Positions 38,045-49,081 of a stretch of DNA of 64,000 nucleotides are shown here, piece by piece. The DNA is from Anisus vortex (taxonomy: Eukaryota; Mollusca; Gastropoda; Planorbidae). The DNA lies in NCBI GenBank assembly GCA_949126835.1, contig OX421496.1, positions 17,251,844 through 17,315,843 on the forward strand, read 5' to 3'. The notes under the pieces are model-generated. The model did no database searches and was not told where the DNA came from. It saw nothing but the letters and a program-made list of their open reading frames with translations. The translations under genes were made by a program, and so were the position numbers. Numbering within the stretch: position 1 is the stretch's first letter; each line of letters opens with the position of its first letter.

Positions 38045-38409
38045 CAGTAGCCTAACTAGGTGAGGGTAGAGGCGGAGAGGGACACCTCCCCCCCCAAAGC
38101 TACAACACGCGCCAAACTGACACCTTTTAGTCCCTTAACCTTTACGGTCGTTGGGGGGGGGGGCAGCTAATGGGCACTGTGTGTCAATTAGTCATTTAAG
38201 TAGGCTTGGTAGACTTGGCGGCGCCCATCTCCTCTCCAAGTCGGCGGTGAATTTTTTATTTATGCATGCGCCCTTCGTGAGTCTACCTCACTGTCGACTT
38301 TGCTATCCAGCCGCCACTTTAGTAACCTTTTCTTATTAGTAAATCTAAGCGCTAATTTCGACCCCCGCCCTAGATGCCCCAGGCGCCAACTACCATAGTT
38401 ACGCCACTG
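38045..38409. mobile_element. 365-bp non-autonomous hAT-like element with perfect TSD
   Basis: The left end cagtagcctaactagg and right end ccatagttacgccactg form an imperfect terminal inverted repeat. The octamer accggagt is exactly duplicated on both sides (38,037-38,044 and 38,410-38,417). There is no coding capacity. It would depend on a transposase supplied in trans. Confidence 0.9.
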
Positions 38410-38419
38410 ACCGGAGTAT

Positions 38420-39318
38420 AATTTAAGAGGAATGAAGTCTGGTCTCCACGCCCTTTTAATAATGGAGCTCAATACAATGTGTGAAGTGTGAAGCTGCACC
38501 TATGGCTCTGGAAGAAAGGAATTGGGACAAGAGGTGGTAGTACAGTAGTGGGTGTGTACTTGCTATCAGTGAAATGTTTCACTTGCACAGTGCTGTCGAG
38601 TACTTCGTAGAATAATATGAGAACACTTGATCTCATTGCTGACCTAATAAAGCGTGCCTTGGCATAGATCAGTCTACACAAGGCGGTAGCTTTATATTAT
38701 GTTTTTTTTTCTTTTTCTGTCTCTCTTTCTCTTCGGACACTTGCTTACTTAACGAAATCCCACAATGTCCAGACACTTGACTGTCTACTGGTGTTGGGGG
38801 GAACACGAGTCTTGTCGTCTAGGATGCATCCGGTCAGACTGTACATGCCACGCGGGCGACTGCATCCTCTATCCTACCCCACCCCATCCCCTCACCCGTT
38901 TCACGCTTTAAAGAAATGTGTATTATGCCATCTTTATACCTCGGGTGCTGATAAATCATATGGACTAGACAGAGGGGACGTTATTCACAGTGGTTCTAGA
39001 AATGTTTCATTGTTTCCCTGTAAATCATTAACAACTATACTCCCCTTGGCCCACTGTTAGTTACTTGAAGTTACTTAGAAGCTTTTTGTTCTAGTTAGGG
39101 CCATTAATTCTTCTTTGTAATGTGAGGAACATGTTCTGGGGGGGATTTTTGTTGTTGTTTTACTTGAATACTTCAAGGTTGGATTTAATAAATACATGTT
39201 CAATAGTGATAACATGTAGACTGTAGACGAACTTGTGTATGATATGTGTAGTCATTGTTCTACTAATTCGTTACGTGGAGAGTGGAGAGTGAAGCTAGCA
39301 TTATATCATGCTTCCATT
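38420..39318. other. Unique DNA, no gene supported
   Basis: No recognisable coding or repeat structure. Confidence 0.45.
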
Positions 39319-39689
39319 GTATAGTCTAGGGGTCGGCAACCTAAGGCACGCGTGCCAGACTTGGCACGCATAACGATTTTCAGTGGCACGCGAGAGACTT
39401 CCAAGAAGATTTTTTAATGCAAGTCAAAACAACGTAGGCTACATCTGCATAATTAATTGGTGCTGCGTGGTGAACTACATGGGAATCACACACTCGATGT
39501 CGACAGTTTTAGTTTAGGAATGTTGTATGCAAAGCTCTCGTTATTGGATTTGCAAACTGTAATTGAATCGTTTGTTTATGGTTTCTTAAGTCTCTTCTAG
39601 AAGATATCGATACGGAGTATAGGTAAAGTCTGGAGGCAATAAGGTGTATCTTGATACAAAAAATAATTCCGTATTGAATGAGGAGAACT

Positions 39690-40238
39690 GACTGTTGAAG
39701 CCAATTTTTCTGAAATACATGGCGACACATTTCAGTGAGTTGAACTTGGTCGAAAAGCACTTTAAGTGTTGGACCACTGAAATGAATTTGCATTGAAACT
39801 GAACATATCTTGCTGTGAAATCAATTTCAAAACCTTTAACTCTTACCCTAATTTAAAGCAAATTAAGATAAACGAGCTTTTTCAGAAGTACAATGAAGTA
39901 CCCAATGCGGAGTTTTCTAAACAAACGCAAGACTTTCAAATTCATGGACTCGTGTTTCCATACCAGATTATGCCTTACTTGCTTGATCTTATTCAAAACT
40001 ACTTAGATCTGGATCTTTTTATAGTTAAGGGAAATTGGCATTTTTTCATTTTACATCCGAAAAATGGGCATTGAAATGTGACGATTTACGGAAAATCTGA
40101 AAGGAATAGGTACTTAGGAAAGTCATCTGGTGTCAACTGCAAGACATTCGCTCTATTTTCAGCTTTTGGTTAAATTTACACTAGTGAACATATTTTATCG
40201 CGAATGAAAGCTGTTTTAAGCATACCGAGAGGTCACTT
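39690..40238 (+). pseudogene. hAT transposase remnant, 5' of LINE insertion
   Basis: The frame at 39,793-40,074 reads CEINFKTFNSYPNLKQIKIN and on to NYLDLDLFIVKGNWHFF. Farther on, about 40,158-40,250, SEHILSRMKAVLSIPRG is the conserved C-terminal dimerisation-region motif of hAT transposases (the CEs.FS.Mn.iKs..Rs type), preceded by a stop codon. The gene is frameshifted and stop-ridden. The coding remnant resumes after the LINE at about 43,632 (EVTKYVPDIEQLAKSIQGKG, then stop at 43,701). Assignment comes from recalled family motifs together with the terminal repeats. Confidence 0.65.
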
Positions 40239-40252
40239 AAACTTGACCACTT

Positions 40253-43200
40253 CATCATCATCTGTCCTTTGGGTTCCTTGTGGAACATAGGGCCTCTGTC
40301 AAAGCACGCCACTCTTCACGGTCTCTTGCTAGTCGCTTCAATTCTTCCCAGCTCTTTCCAGTTCTTTCAGTTTCATCCAGTATGCTTCGTCTCCATGTTC
40401 GCTTGGGTCTTCCTCTATGCCGTTTACCCTGGGGATTCCACTCTAAGGCCTGTCTAGCTCTGTTGTTGTTATCTTTCCTGAGGGTGTGTCCAATCCATCT
40501 CTACTTCCTTTCCATGATTTGTTGTTCTACTGTTCTTTGTCCACACCTCTCCCACAGCTTGGAGTTTTCTACCTTGTCGAACCATTTTATTTTGAGTATA
40601 TTTCTTAGGCATCTGTTAACAAAGGTCTGGAGTCTATTTTTAGTTTTTTCTGTCGTTCGCCATGTTTCAGACCCATAAAGTAGGACCGTTTTAATGTTTA
40701 TGTTAAAGATCCTTACTTTAGTTTTGACAGAGATGTATGTAGATCTCCAGACCTGTTTCAAATTGGCAAAGGCTTGTCGCGCCAGGTTTATTCGACGTTC
40801 GATGTCCTCGTCTGCTCCTCCTGATGCACTAACCACACTTCCAAGGTATACAAAGTGATTCACTTGGTCTAAGCTTTGGTTTTCTACTTGTATGTCGCCA
40901 TCTTGTTGGTGGTTTATTTTCAACACTTTGGTTTTTTGATGGTTTATACTGAGTCCTACTCTTTTTCCGGTCTCACTCAAAGCTGTGGTCTTCTCTTGCA
41001 TATCCTGTAATCTGTGGGACAGAATGGCCAGGTCATCTGCAAACTCTAAGTCTTCAAGTTTTTGCATTAGGGTCCATTGTATTCCTTTTCCTGAGTTAGC
41101 ATAAGCTTCTTTTGTGACCCAGTCTAGTACTAGAAGGAACAGAAGTGGTGAAAGGAGACATCCTTGCTTGACTCCAGTTGTGACATGGAATTCATCTGAC
41201 ATCTTACCATTATGTACTATTTGGCAGGTAAAGTTTTCATAGAGACTTTTGATGATGGCTATTATTTTATTAGGTATTCCATAGTGCCTCATGATTGACC
41301 ATATTGTCTCTCTATTAATGCTATCAAAAGCCTTTTCAAAGTCCACAAATGTGGCATAGAGTGGAGATTGCCATTCAATAGATTGTTCTATAATGATCCG
41401 GAGTGTTGCTATCTGGTCAATGCATGATCTTCCTCTTCTGAACCCAGCCTGTTCTTCTCTTAGGAGATCATCGCAGGCTTCTTTAATTCTGTTGAGTATT
41501 GTTCTGCTGAAGACCTTGCTTGGTACTGAGAGTAGAGTAATTCCTCGCCATTTATCACATCTTGACAGGTCCCCATTCTTTGGAATTTTAATCAGTAGGC
41601 CTTTTTTCCATTCTGCAGGAGGGGTTTCGGTTGACCAAATTTTATTAAAGATATTGTGGAGTTGGTTAACAATTTCAGCTCCTCCTTCTTTTAGGACCTC
41701 AGGTGGTATATTGTCTATGCCTGCTGCTTTGCCTGTCTTCATTTGATTGATGGCCTTCCATATTTCTTCTTTGGATATTTCTTCCATATTTATGTCCAGT
41801 GTTTCTCCTGTGGTCAGATCGGGTGGATTTAGAGGGGTTGGTCTGTTTAGCACTTCCTGGAAGTATTCTTTCCATCTTCTGAGCTGGTCATCTATGGAAG
41901 AGAGGAGTTTACCTTGTTTGTCTCGGACTGGCACATCGTAGTTAGCTTTCTTGTCACTCAAGAGTTTAGTAATTTTATATAACTGTTTTAGGTCTCCTTT
42001 TCCTGCTGCTTCTTCTGCTTGCTCAGCTAGTTTATTATAAAATGTTCTTTTATCATGTCTAAGCATTTTTGAGACCTCTTTTGAAATTGTATGATACTCT
42101 TGTTGTGTTAGTTGTTTATGTTTTCTTGTTTTAGCTTGGTTTACTGTTTGTTTTGCATGTTTCCTGTCTTCAATTCTTTGCCATGTCTCGTCGCTAATCC
42201 AATGTTTTTTGTTTTTTGGGGCAGGTCCTAGTACTTCATTACAAGTTCCTATAATAATTTCTTTGAAGTTATCCCAGGTTTTGTCTATGCCTTCCTCAGT
42301 ATCATCTGGTTGTAGTGCAGAGAATCGGTTTTTAAGGGTTAATTGTAGTTCACACTTTCTCTGTGAATTCTGGAGTTTGTCTAGGTCGAATTTGGTTCTC
42401 CTGTTTGTTTTTGACCTTTGTTTGGCTAACTTTATTTTTAGCTTGGCCACTACCAGGTGGTGGTCTGATCCAATGTCTGCTCCTCTTTTGGTTCGTACAT
42501 CCTGTAATGTGCTCCTCCAAGTACGGCATATAGCAATGTGGTCTATTTGATTCTCTGTTTTGTTGTCTGGTGAGACCCACGTTGCTTTGTGGCATTTTTT
42601 GTGTGGGAAGATGCTGCCTCCGATCACCAGTTCATTGAATGTACAGAAGTTAGCAAACATCTCTCCATTTTCGTTCATGTTGCCCAGTCCGTGTATGCCC
42701 ATTGTCTTCTCTCTCCCTTTGTTTTCATTTCCTATTTTAGCATTCATATCTCCCATGAGGATCAGTATATCTCTTTTGGGTATTCTATCCACTATACTTT
42801 GAAGTCGTTCATAGAATGCAACTTTATCTTCTTCGGGTGCAAGGTTGGTGGGAGCATAGCACATGACGATGTGAACATTTTGGAATCTTGATAGAAATTT
42901 TGCTCTAATAATTCTGTCTGAAACAGGCTCCCATTCCAGGAGACTTTTAAATGAATCTTTGTTCAATAGGAGTGCCACTCCATTTTCATGGGTGTCCTCT
43001 TCGTTTTCCATTCCAGAAAAGAGCAGAGTTTCACCTGTTTGAAGCCTAGTTTCTCCAAAAGTGTTCCACCGTACTTCACTCAGTCCCAAAATTTGCAATT
43101 TGTAGTTAGCCATCTCTTTAGCGACTTGGGCGCATCTGCCTGGTTCTAGCAGGGTTCGGACATTCCATGTACCCAAGCTGAAGGGTACCTTTTGCATTAG

Positions 43201-43617
43201 GAAATGTTTCTTTTTCGTCGGTTTGAGTAGGGTGGTCGGCCTTGTGGGATTCTTTTGAGCTTCCCCACACAGCTTCATAAATCTCCTTTGTGGAGCCCTA
43301 CTCTCGCCTCTGACTGTGTTTTGTAAGTTCGCTTTGATTTTGGTTTCTGTAACGTTTTGTTTTTTTCCATGGCCGGGTTGTTAGCCCTGCGCACAACCGT
43401 CTGGGATGATTCCCTTAACAGCTCTCAGGATAGCTGCCTTATTTTCGGGTAAGGTTCCCTAGCCTTTGTGGATCCCTCCACTTCCTGCAAGGCAGCAGGT
43501 TCTGATTTTGGTCCGCCCCGGGTATTTGATTTCCCCGGTACCTACCATATCTGGTGGGCGTTCCCCAATCCGCCACCCGGGGAGGCGCTCGATGGGAGAT
43601 CAGAAACTCCACACGAG
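40253..43617 (-). mobile_element. Near-complete APE-type non-LTR retrotransposon
   Basis: Flanked by a perfect 14-bp target duplication, aaacttgaccactt (40,239-40,252 and 43,618-43,631), inside the hAT transposase remnant. The element reads on the minus strand. A 5' untranslated region of about 340 bp (43,617-43,279) includes a GC-rich block, and is followed by one long ORF. The element ends in a short (ATG)n/(GAT)n tail with no poly-A. A single ORF with APE and RT domains and a short microsatellite tail fits RTE-like or related LINE groups. The clade cannot be fixed by eye. Length is about 3.36 kb. Confidence 0.93.
40501..43278 (-). CDS. LINE endonuclease-reverse transcriptase polyprotein
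   Basis: The frame runs 925 codons to a TAG at 40,503-40,501. It stays open about 80 more codons past the TAG to a natural TGA at 40,260-40,258, ending TEALCSTRNPKDR. APE endonuclease: TWNVRT at 37-42, SEVRW at 67-71 (catalytic Glu), GDMNAKIG at 176-183, QIDHI at 244-248, SDHH at 271-274. Reverse transcriptase: KAAGIDNIPPEVLK at 517-530, FVDFEKAFD at 644-652, GVKQGC at 702-707, FADD at 746-749. All catalytic acids are present. The protein nicks target DNA and copies its own RNA at the nick. An upstream ATG (43,370-43,368) lies out of frame across an A7 run, so the true start may be there in sister copies. One premature stop suggests a young insertion. Confidence 0.92.
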   Translation of the reverse strand: MKLCGEAQKNPTRPTTLLKPTKKKHFLMQKVPFSLGTWNVRTLLEPGRCAQVAKEMANYKLQILGLSEVRWNTFGETRLQTGETLLFSGMENEEDTHENGVALLLNKDSFKSLLEWEPVSDRIIRAKFLSRFQNVHIVMCYAPTNLAPEEDKVAFYERLQSIVDRIPKRDILILMGDMNAKIGNENKGREKTMGIHGLGNMNENGEMFANFCTFNELVIGGSIFPHKKCHKATWVSPDNKTENQIDHIAICRTWRSTLQDVRTKRGADIGSDHHLVVAKLKIKLAKQRSKTNRRTKFDLDKLQNSQRKCELQLTLKNRFSALQPDDTEEGIDKTWDNFKEIIIGTCNEVLGPAPKNKKHWISDETWQRIEDRKHAKQTVNQAKTRKHKQLTQQEYHTISKEVSKMLRHDKRTFYNKLAEQAEEAAGKGDLKQLYKITKLLSDKKANYDVPVRDKQGKLLSSIDDQLRRWKEYFQEVLNRPTPLNPPDLTTGETLDINMEEISKEEIWKAINQMKTGKAAGIDNIPPEVLKEGGAEIVNQLHNIFNKIWSTETPPAEWKKGLLIKIPKNGDLSRCDKWRGITLLSVPSKVFSRTILNRIKEACDDLLREEQAGFRRGRSCIDQIATLRIIIEQSIEWQSPLYATFVDFEKAFDSINRETIWSIMRHYGIPNKIIAIIKSLYENFTCQIVHNGKMSDEFHVTTGVKQGCLLSPLLFLLVLDWVTKEAYANSGKGIQWTLMQKLEDLEFADDLAILSHRLQDMQEKTTALSETGKRVGLSINHQKTKVLKINHQQDGDIQVENQSLDQVNHFVYLGSVVSASGGADEDIERRINLARQAFANLKQVWRSTYISVKTKVRIFNINIKTVLLYGSETWRTTEKTKNRLQTFVNRCLRNILKIKWFDKVENSKLWERCGQRTVEQQIMERK

Positions 43618-43964
43618 AAACTTGACCACTTGGAAGTGACTAAATATGTACCTGATATTGAACAATTAGCAAAGAGCATTCAAGGAAAAGGCGCTCATTA
43701 ATTGATACATGTTAATTACATTCAAAAGAGTTTTTATTATCATCTGTCTTAATTAGGCATAAATATAATTATTTCTAAAACAAATTTGTTTGTTTTATTA
43801 ATGTAAAAAATATAACATGCTTATGTGATTTAATTATTGTAACTAATAATGTTTTAAAAAAAACTTTTAAAATTAATTTTGATGACGAAGAAAATGTTTA
43901 TTTACAACGTAAATTAATTTTTTTTACATTTAATTACACAATATAAAAAAGAGCAATGCTGAAT

Positions 43965-44280
43965 TTGTACAAAGAAAAAATAATTCGAAAGCAACACTAG
44001 ATATATTTTTAAAAAAAATTAACTTCTTTGTCATCACTGGTATTAGTATTAAATTTGGAGAATTTCATTCAAGGGAGATAATTAACACGTATTTTTTTCG
44101 TTAATATTTCTAATGGTTCTTTTTTTTTTCCTTTCAAAAGAAATGGTGTACAATTTATATTTTTTTTAAATTATAAAACTATAAAATATAGTTGAAAATA
44201 ACATAAATATTAATTGATTAAAGAATTTATATGTGCGGGCCTAAACATTACATTAACTACCCAGTTTGTATGATCACTAC
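43965..44280. repeat. Block shared, inverted, with 52,120-52,430
   Basis: The word taactacccagtttgtatgat at 44,254-44,274 recurs inverted at 52,121-52,141. Collinear matches continue (acatataaatt..., aaagaaaaaaaaaa, taattatctccctt). Both blocks lie inside hAT-bounded elements, so they are probably internal parts of related transposons or one element inserted into both. Confidence 0.75.
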
Positions 44281-44344
44281 GTATCGCTACTGCTAAACAT
44301 TAGGCTGCATGTAGAGTACCATACACTGGTAATCAGTGATACCA

Positions 44345-44445
44345 CTCCTTGGCTTTTTTCCCAAGATCTTGGCTTTTTTCGATCCCAACTTGGGATATTG
44401 GCTTTTTTTTTCGAGGACCTTGGCTTTTTAACTTGGCTTTTTCAT
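44345..44445. repeat. cttggctttttt short repeats
   Basis: The word cttggctttttt occurs about five times at irregular spacing in the hAT right half. Confidence 0.8.
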
Positions 44446-46865
44446 TCAAGAATATATTAGTATTATTTTATGTATTTTAGTATCCAAAATGTTTTTTTTG
44501 GAAGCGATTAAAAGTATAAATGCATATTATGTCATCTTTACTGCTACAGCAGATTTGGCTAGATTCTAGACTCATAGTGTCACATTGTCACTAGCGACGG
44601 CTCGGTTAATTCCTAAAAACAGTGCTGAGTTGGCTGGATACTGAGTGAATGGATAAGGTGGCAACGAAGATGGGGAGGGGAGGATGAAGTGGTGTATAAT
44701 TAATCTAACTTCACATTTGACAACACAATATTAATTGATCAGACATTGTGGTAAACATCCGCCGCAGCCGCTTAATGCGACTGAATAGAAGAAATATTCC
44801 ACATTATATGACTATGTAGGTTATTAACTGGAAGAAGTAATAATATAAAACCTGAAATCTCAGTTATACAGAGATTAAAATATAAGGAATTTATAGTTAT
44901 AACTAGAATAATATCTTGACAACTAAATTCAAATGTTGATTCATTAACCATTAATGTGTAAGTTGATAAATGTAAATTAACTATGAATGGATTAAAAGAG
45001 ATTCTAATAACAAACATGTTTATGTTATTAAATATAAAATGCATTAATGATTTTCTCTATAATGCTCCTTTTCTTTTGGTCTTGCTATGGAACTGAATAA
45101 ATTATCTTATAAAAAAAATACAGTTGAGCATTTTGACTTTCACGCTGTTGGCACGCTGAATGATTTAGAAATCCTAGTTTGGCAGGCTATAAGCAAAAGG
45201 TTGCCGACCCCTGGATAGTCTACCACTGGCTTGGAATTTCTTCTTAATCCCAACCCATCCTATTAGTTGCACAATGAGTTGCTTTAAAATGAAATAGGAC
45301 GATAAAAGAAAATAAAGATACAATTTTAGTTGCATTATTGAGCAGCTGTCAATAGAACCCGCTTTTTCATCAGAAACTGATGGTCTAATATTTAGATTTG
45401 AACCCCAGCAATGGAACTAAACAACTAGGCTAGCCAAAGACTATACTATTTAATATTTCTGCTATTTGATGACTCGACTGACTTCTTTTCGGAATTTCCG
45501 ATTCCCTTTTGTACTGTACACTTCCGTTTTATTTAATCGCTATGATTTTCTCAATGAAAAATTAGTACTAAAATCGAAAGTTGTAAACAGCGAAAACATT
45601 TCGGCAAACGTAGGAGCGTAGATCTAGAAGTCATTTGCGTTATTGGATGCGCACTGAAAAAAAAAGAGCATATAAACTCTAAAAATAGAGCAAGCGGTCC
45701 ATCTTATTATAGTCTTTGGTCTAACGTATTTGTCTGTTGGGATTGAAATGAAAGTCTCAAAGAAACTGAAACGCTGTCTGTCGTGCGCATATGTGTGTGT
45801 AAGTGGGTGTGTGTGAGTATAATAAACAGAGCGATATAACATCCCGATAAAATTGTTATAACTCAGAGCGTCTTCTGTCACAGAGCATGCCCCACCAAAC
45901 TGTCGAGATTAATCTCTACCAAGGGAGAGCCAGGCAGCTTGAGTGTTTTAAGACCCAAACTGCAGCAACAAGGTAATATCTTCCTATCTCCAGGCTGCAC
46001 GGACGGCATGGAATAAAACTAATCAAATCCAATCTGGCAGGAAAATATGCTGAAAGCAAAAACCCTTTCCCGCCAAAAAATAAAACTACACCAAACAACA
46101 ATAACAAAAGATTCATTATTCCCGCGCGTTTTTTTTTTGTTATTGTTATAATTTTTGCTTTCCTTGTGTGGATCATGCCATTTAATATGTTTGGTTTTTT
46201 AGTTTTAACGTTATTGTTTTTTGTTTTTTTTGTTTTTTTTTTGTTGTCTTTTTGTTGTCCTTTGCTTCTGGGTATTGTATGTTGTGGCCACAGAAACATG
46301 TAAACGCTGGTTCACAGGACATATGGATCGAATTGGTCTGAAAGGGTTAATTCACTTTTTTCCATTTTGGAATGGTGTGTGTGTTCGTGTGAAAGAACAA
46401 CTATGCTATACTGACTGTCGAATTGATATTGTATTGAACTTAAGGTAAAAAAAAAAAGATTTTGTGTGTGTGTGTGTTTGTACCAGCACAAGTGGAACAC
46501 AAGGCGATGCTTTGTTTTTGTTTTTTTATATGATGCATTTTTTTATTTTTTTTTAGTTGACTGGATATGGCACGCCTGATTTACCGCTTGTTGTTTTGGC
46601 ATGGTTTGTGGGTGTGTCTGGGAGGGGGGGGGGAGATCGTTCTCGCTTGCAAATGTAATGAAATTGGTAGGGCGTCCTATTCCATGTTAAATAGGCACAT
46701 ATATATTATTGTGGAGTGTCAATGTGTACGTGTCCGTGTCTATTATATACTCATATATACATAAAGTAGACTATGTGTGTGGTTTCCGATCCCCATTGGT
46801 TAATTTGAAGACACGTGACCTTATTGTCTCATATTTTACTTTTAAGATCTCGATTCTGGCACGTG

Positions 46866-46940
46866 TGCTCCCTAGCTGAGTGGTTAGCGTATCCGACTGC
46901 CATGCGGACGACCTGGGCTCAAATCCGCACTGAGAGCTTT
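46866..46940 (+). other. tRNA-like sequence, probably a SINE head
   Basis: ctagctgagtggttagcg resembles an A-box region and gggctcaaatcc a B box, 34-36 bp apart, as in a tRNA-derived RNA polymerase III promoter. The anticodon arm does not form a proper 7-nt loop and the acceptor stem pairs only partly. I read it as a tRNA-derived SINE head or tRNA pseudogene, not a working tRNA gene. Confidence 0.4.
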
Positions 46941-47154
46941 GTCTTTATTTTTCTAATTTAAAAAAAAAATCATTAATATTACTTTTTTTTTACAATATCA
47001 ATTTTTAATTACTTTCCTGCATGTTTTCAATAAATAATAATTATATTTTTTAAATTATTAGATCTAGACATCTATAGCTTTCGGTTCATTGACATTTTTA
47101 TCTCTAGCTATAGGGTTCTTTAATTTCCGCCCGGGCAACGCCGGGGAATTCAGG

Positions 47155-47194
<40 letters not shown>
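47155..47194. repeat. (TA)n microsatellite
   Basis: Short TA run. Confidence 0.95.
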
Positions 47195-47195
<1 letters not shown>

Positions 47196-48823
47196 GCTAT
47201 ATAAATAGAAGCTCCACCAACAATACGTTGTATATTCAATAATAAGAAGTACATGTTCCACTGGGTTCATGCATTTGATTAACTCAACTTGTGTTATCTC
47301 AACTTCATCTGTTCGGTTATTGGTGTAGACACAATACAAAGAATTCGGTTTAATAAAATATTAGATATATAGAAGAATAGAAGACTTTGTTTAGCTCCTG
47401 ATATGTGCCGAGAACACTACTTGAGTCTGTAGGCCAGTTTGCTCTCCCCCAACCCCCCCACCCCTTATCATAAAAAAAAGGAAGAATATCCCATTTTTTA
47501 CCAAAAAAATTTAGGCAAATATGAACCACCCCCTTTTTATGAATTTTATTTTATCTATTATGTATAGAACGAATCGTGCTGTTGCAGAGAACCCCCGCCT
47601 CCCCATTTACACACCCTCCAACACACAATGCAACAGCGGCCTTGTGAAACAATACACGGATCTTATTCCCCATCTCTCCTATAGAGAGGGTTAGACATTG
47701 CTTTTTCTCTGGGCCTCTTCTCTCCAGACGTAGGCTTGAGTTTTATAAGACAAGATGGATTGTCGCGGGCCATAAGTTATTGTTAGCTCCAGCTCTACGT
47801 ATTAAAGTGTATGGCCCCGAATCTGTATATGTTATGACCCAGCAAAACCCACTGTGGTTTGTCTTCCCAGCCCTCTTTTTTTTTCTTTTTTTTTAAGAGT
47901 GTCCTTTGAAAAAAAAGCGAGGAGGGCTACGCGTCAGATTTGGCCAGAGTTGCCAGCGTGACGTCATTGCACCACGTGGTCTTGCATCCGTCATTGCCCA
48001 CTTAGCCTTTCTTTTTTTGTATCAGCAGCTGGACGAATGTTTTTGTCTTTCTCTTCTGTCATTCCAAGGCTTTCATTTCCTTGTTCTTTCTTTCAATCCC
48101 GTCTATATTTAACCCAATCAGGCACATCGTATTCTATAGACGTAGGGCCTACTGTATTTTGATTTCTTTCTTTCCCCTCTTCTTGTCCCCAACTCTCTCT
48201 CCTTCTCTTTCTCTCTTCTCTCCCTACCTCGCTCCCTCACTCATTCCCATCGTCCTTCTCTCATTCCCCATTTCACCGTTAGTGTTCCAGTTTCCTGCCT
48301 GAGTTTAGATGCTCACACACACACACTAACACATACACACTCACACAAATACACATGCACTTACGGGTTATAATGTTTATTTGAAATCCTGGAGACGTAT
48401 CGGGCATTTCATCGGAAAAAACCCTTAAGAAACAAAAACAAAACAATCCAAACAATAAAAAAAAAAAAAAAAAAAAATCGAAATGAACCAAGAAACAAAA
48501 ATTCAAAACCAATAATCCACATATTCTTAGATGGACAATATAGAATGTATGTGTACACTATGATAAAGTCAATTTCTATCCAGTTTGTTCAATGGTCTAT
48601 TATAGAATGGAGTCTTGATAAGAAGTTACAGCTACACAAGATGAGAGATCTAATCGATACCATAATGCTTTTTTGTTTTGTTTACTGTCCGTCAAAATAA
48701 AGTCTTCGTTGTGATTGCCTGATAATAACGCACATGTGAATAAGTCATCTAATCATTTGATTGGTGTAGAATGTACGGTAAAGTCTCTGTTGTTGTTGTG
48801 TTTCAGCGACTGCTGTGTTAAAC

Positions 48824-49081
48824 CAGTTTTTTGTGGCCACTGCATACTAAGGGATTGTGTGACCAGCACAATGCCCAGCCGCCTTTACTTTACCCCCAAC
48901 TAAAGTCAGGTACCCATCATAGCTGGGTAGACTCAGGGACACCCTCTCCGGACTCGGGAACAAATCCTAGCCCTCGTCAGGATTCGAACCCAGGACCCTT
49001 CAGAACGCCAGTCGAACGCACTGCCGCTCGGCCAACCGCTGCTTCAACCGGCCCTATGGATCAGATTGATCATGCGGGATT
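48824..49081 (-). mobile_element. SINE copy with inverted tail segment at its head
   Basis: Flanked by an 11-bp direct repeat ctgtgttaaac (48,813-48,823 and 49,082-49,092), the target duplication. Read on the minus strand, a tRNA-like head (A box tggccgagcgg, B box gggttcgaatcc) is followed by the SINE body (tacctgactttagtt, ggcggctgggcattgtg) and ends gtggccac then A-rich DNA. The usual 3' tail (gcttcaccggcccca...tttggtccga) is missing from the 3' end. A version of it lies inverted at the 5' end (plus strand gctgcttcaaccggccctat, 49,037-49,056). Confidence 0.85.

Larger units (their letters stand above)
39328..45213 (+). mobile_element. hAT DNA transposon interrupted by a LINE
   Basis: The left end aggggtcggcaacct and right end aggttgccgacccctg are the same terminal repeat family as the element at 10,990. 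Flanks tatagtct (39,320-39,327) and gatagtct (45,214-45,221) agree at 7 of 8 positions. Subterminal ggcacgc words occur at both ends (39,343-39,392 and about 45,143-45,185). Removing the nested LINE (40,253-43,617 plus one TSD copy) leaves about 2.5 kb, a reasonable size for a hAT. The right half is A+T-rich non-coding DNA, of which about 300 bp is shared inverted with the element at 51.6 kb. Confidence 0.88.
45222..48810. other. A+T-rich DNA, no gene supported
   Basis: Contains the TA tract at 47,155-47,194, a tRNA-like patch at 46,866-46,937 annotated separately, a CT-rich stretch (48,165-48,275) and CA-rich DNA (48,314-48,358). ORFs of up to 127 codons show no domain. Confidence 0.45.

Noticed and set aside
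40280..42891. Plus-strand ORFs of 60-132 codons across the LINE
   Set aside because: They are antisense shadows of the minus-strand LINE polyprotein.
45916..46299. 127-codon minus-strand ORF
   Set aside because: Lys/Thr/Asn-rich start from poly-A/T sequence; no recognisable domain or exon context.
46866..46940. Functional tRNA gene
   Set aside because: The A and B boxes are reasonable but the anticodon arm and acceptor stem do not fold properly; a SINE head is more likely.
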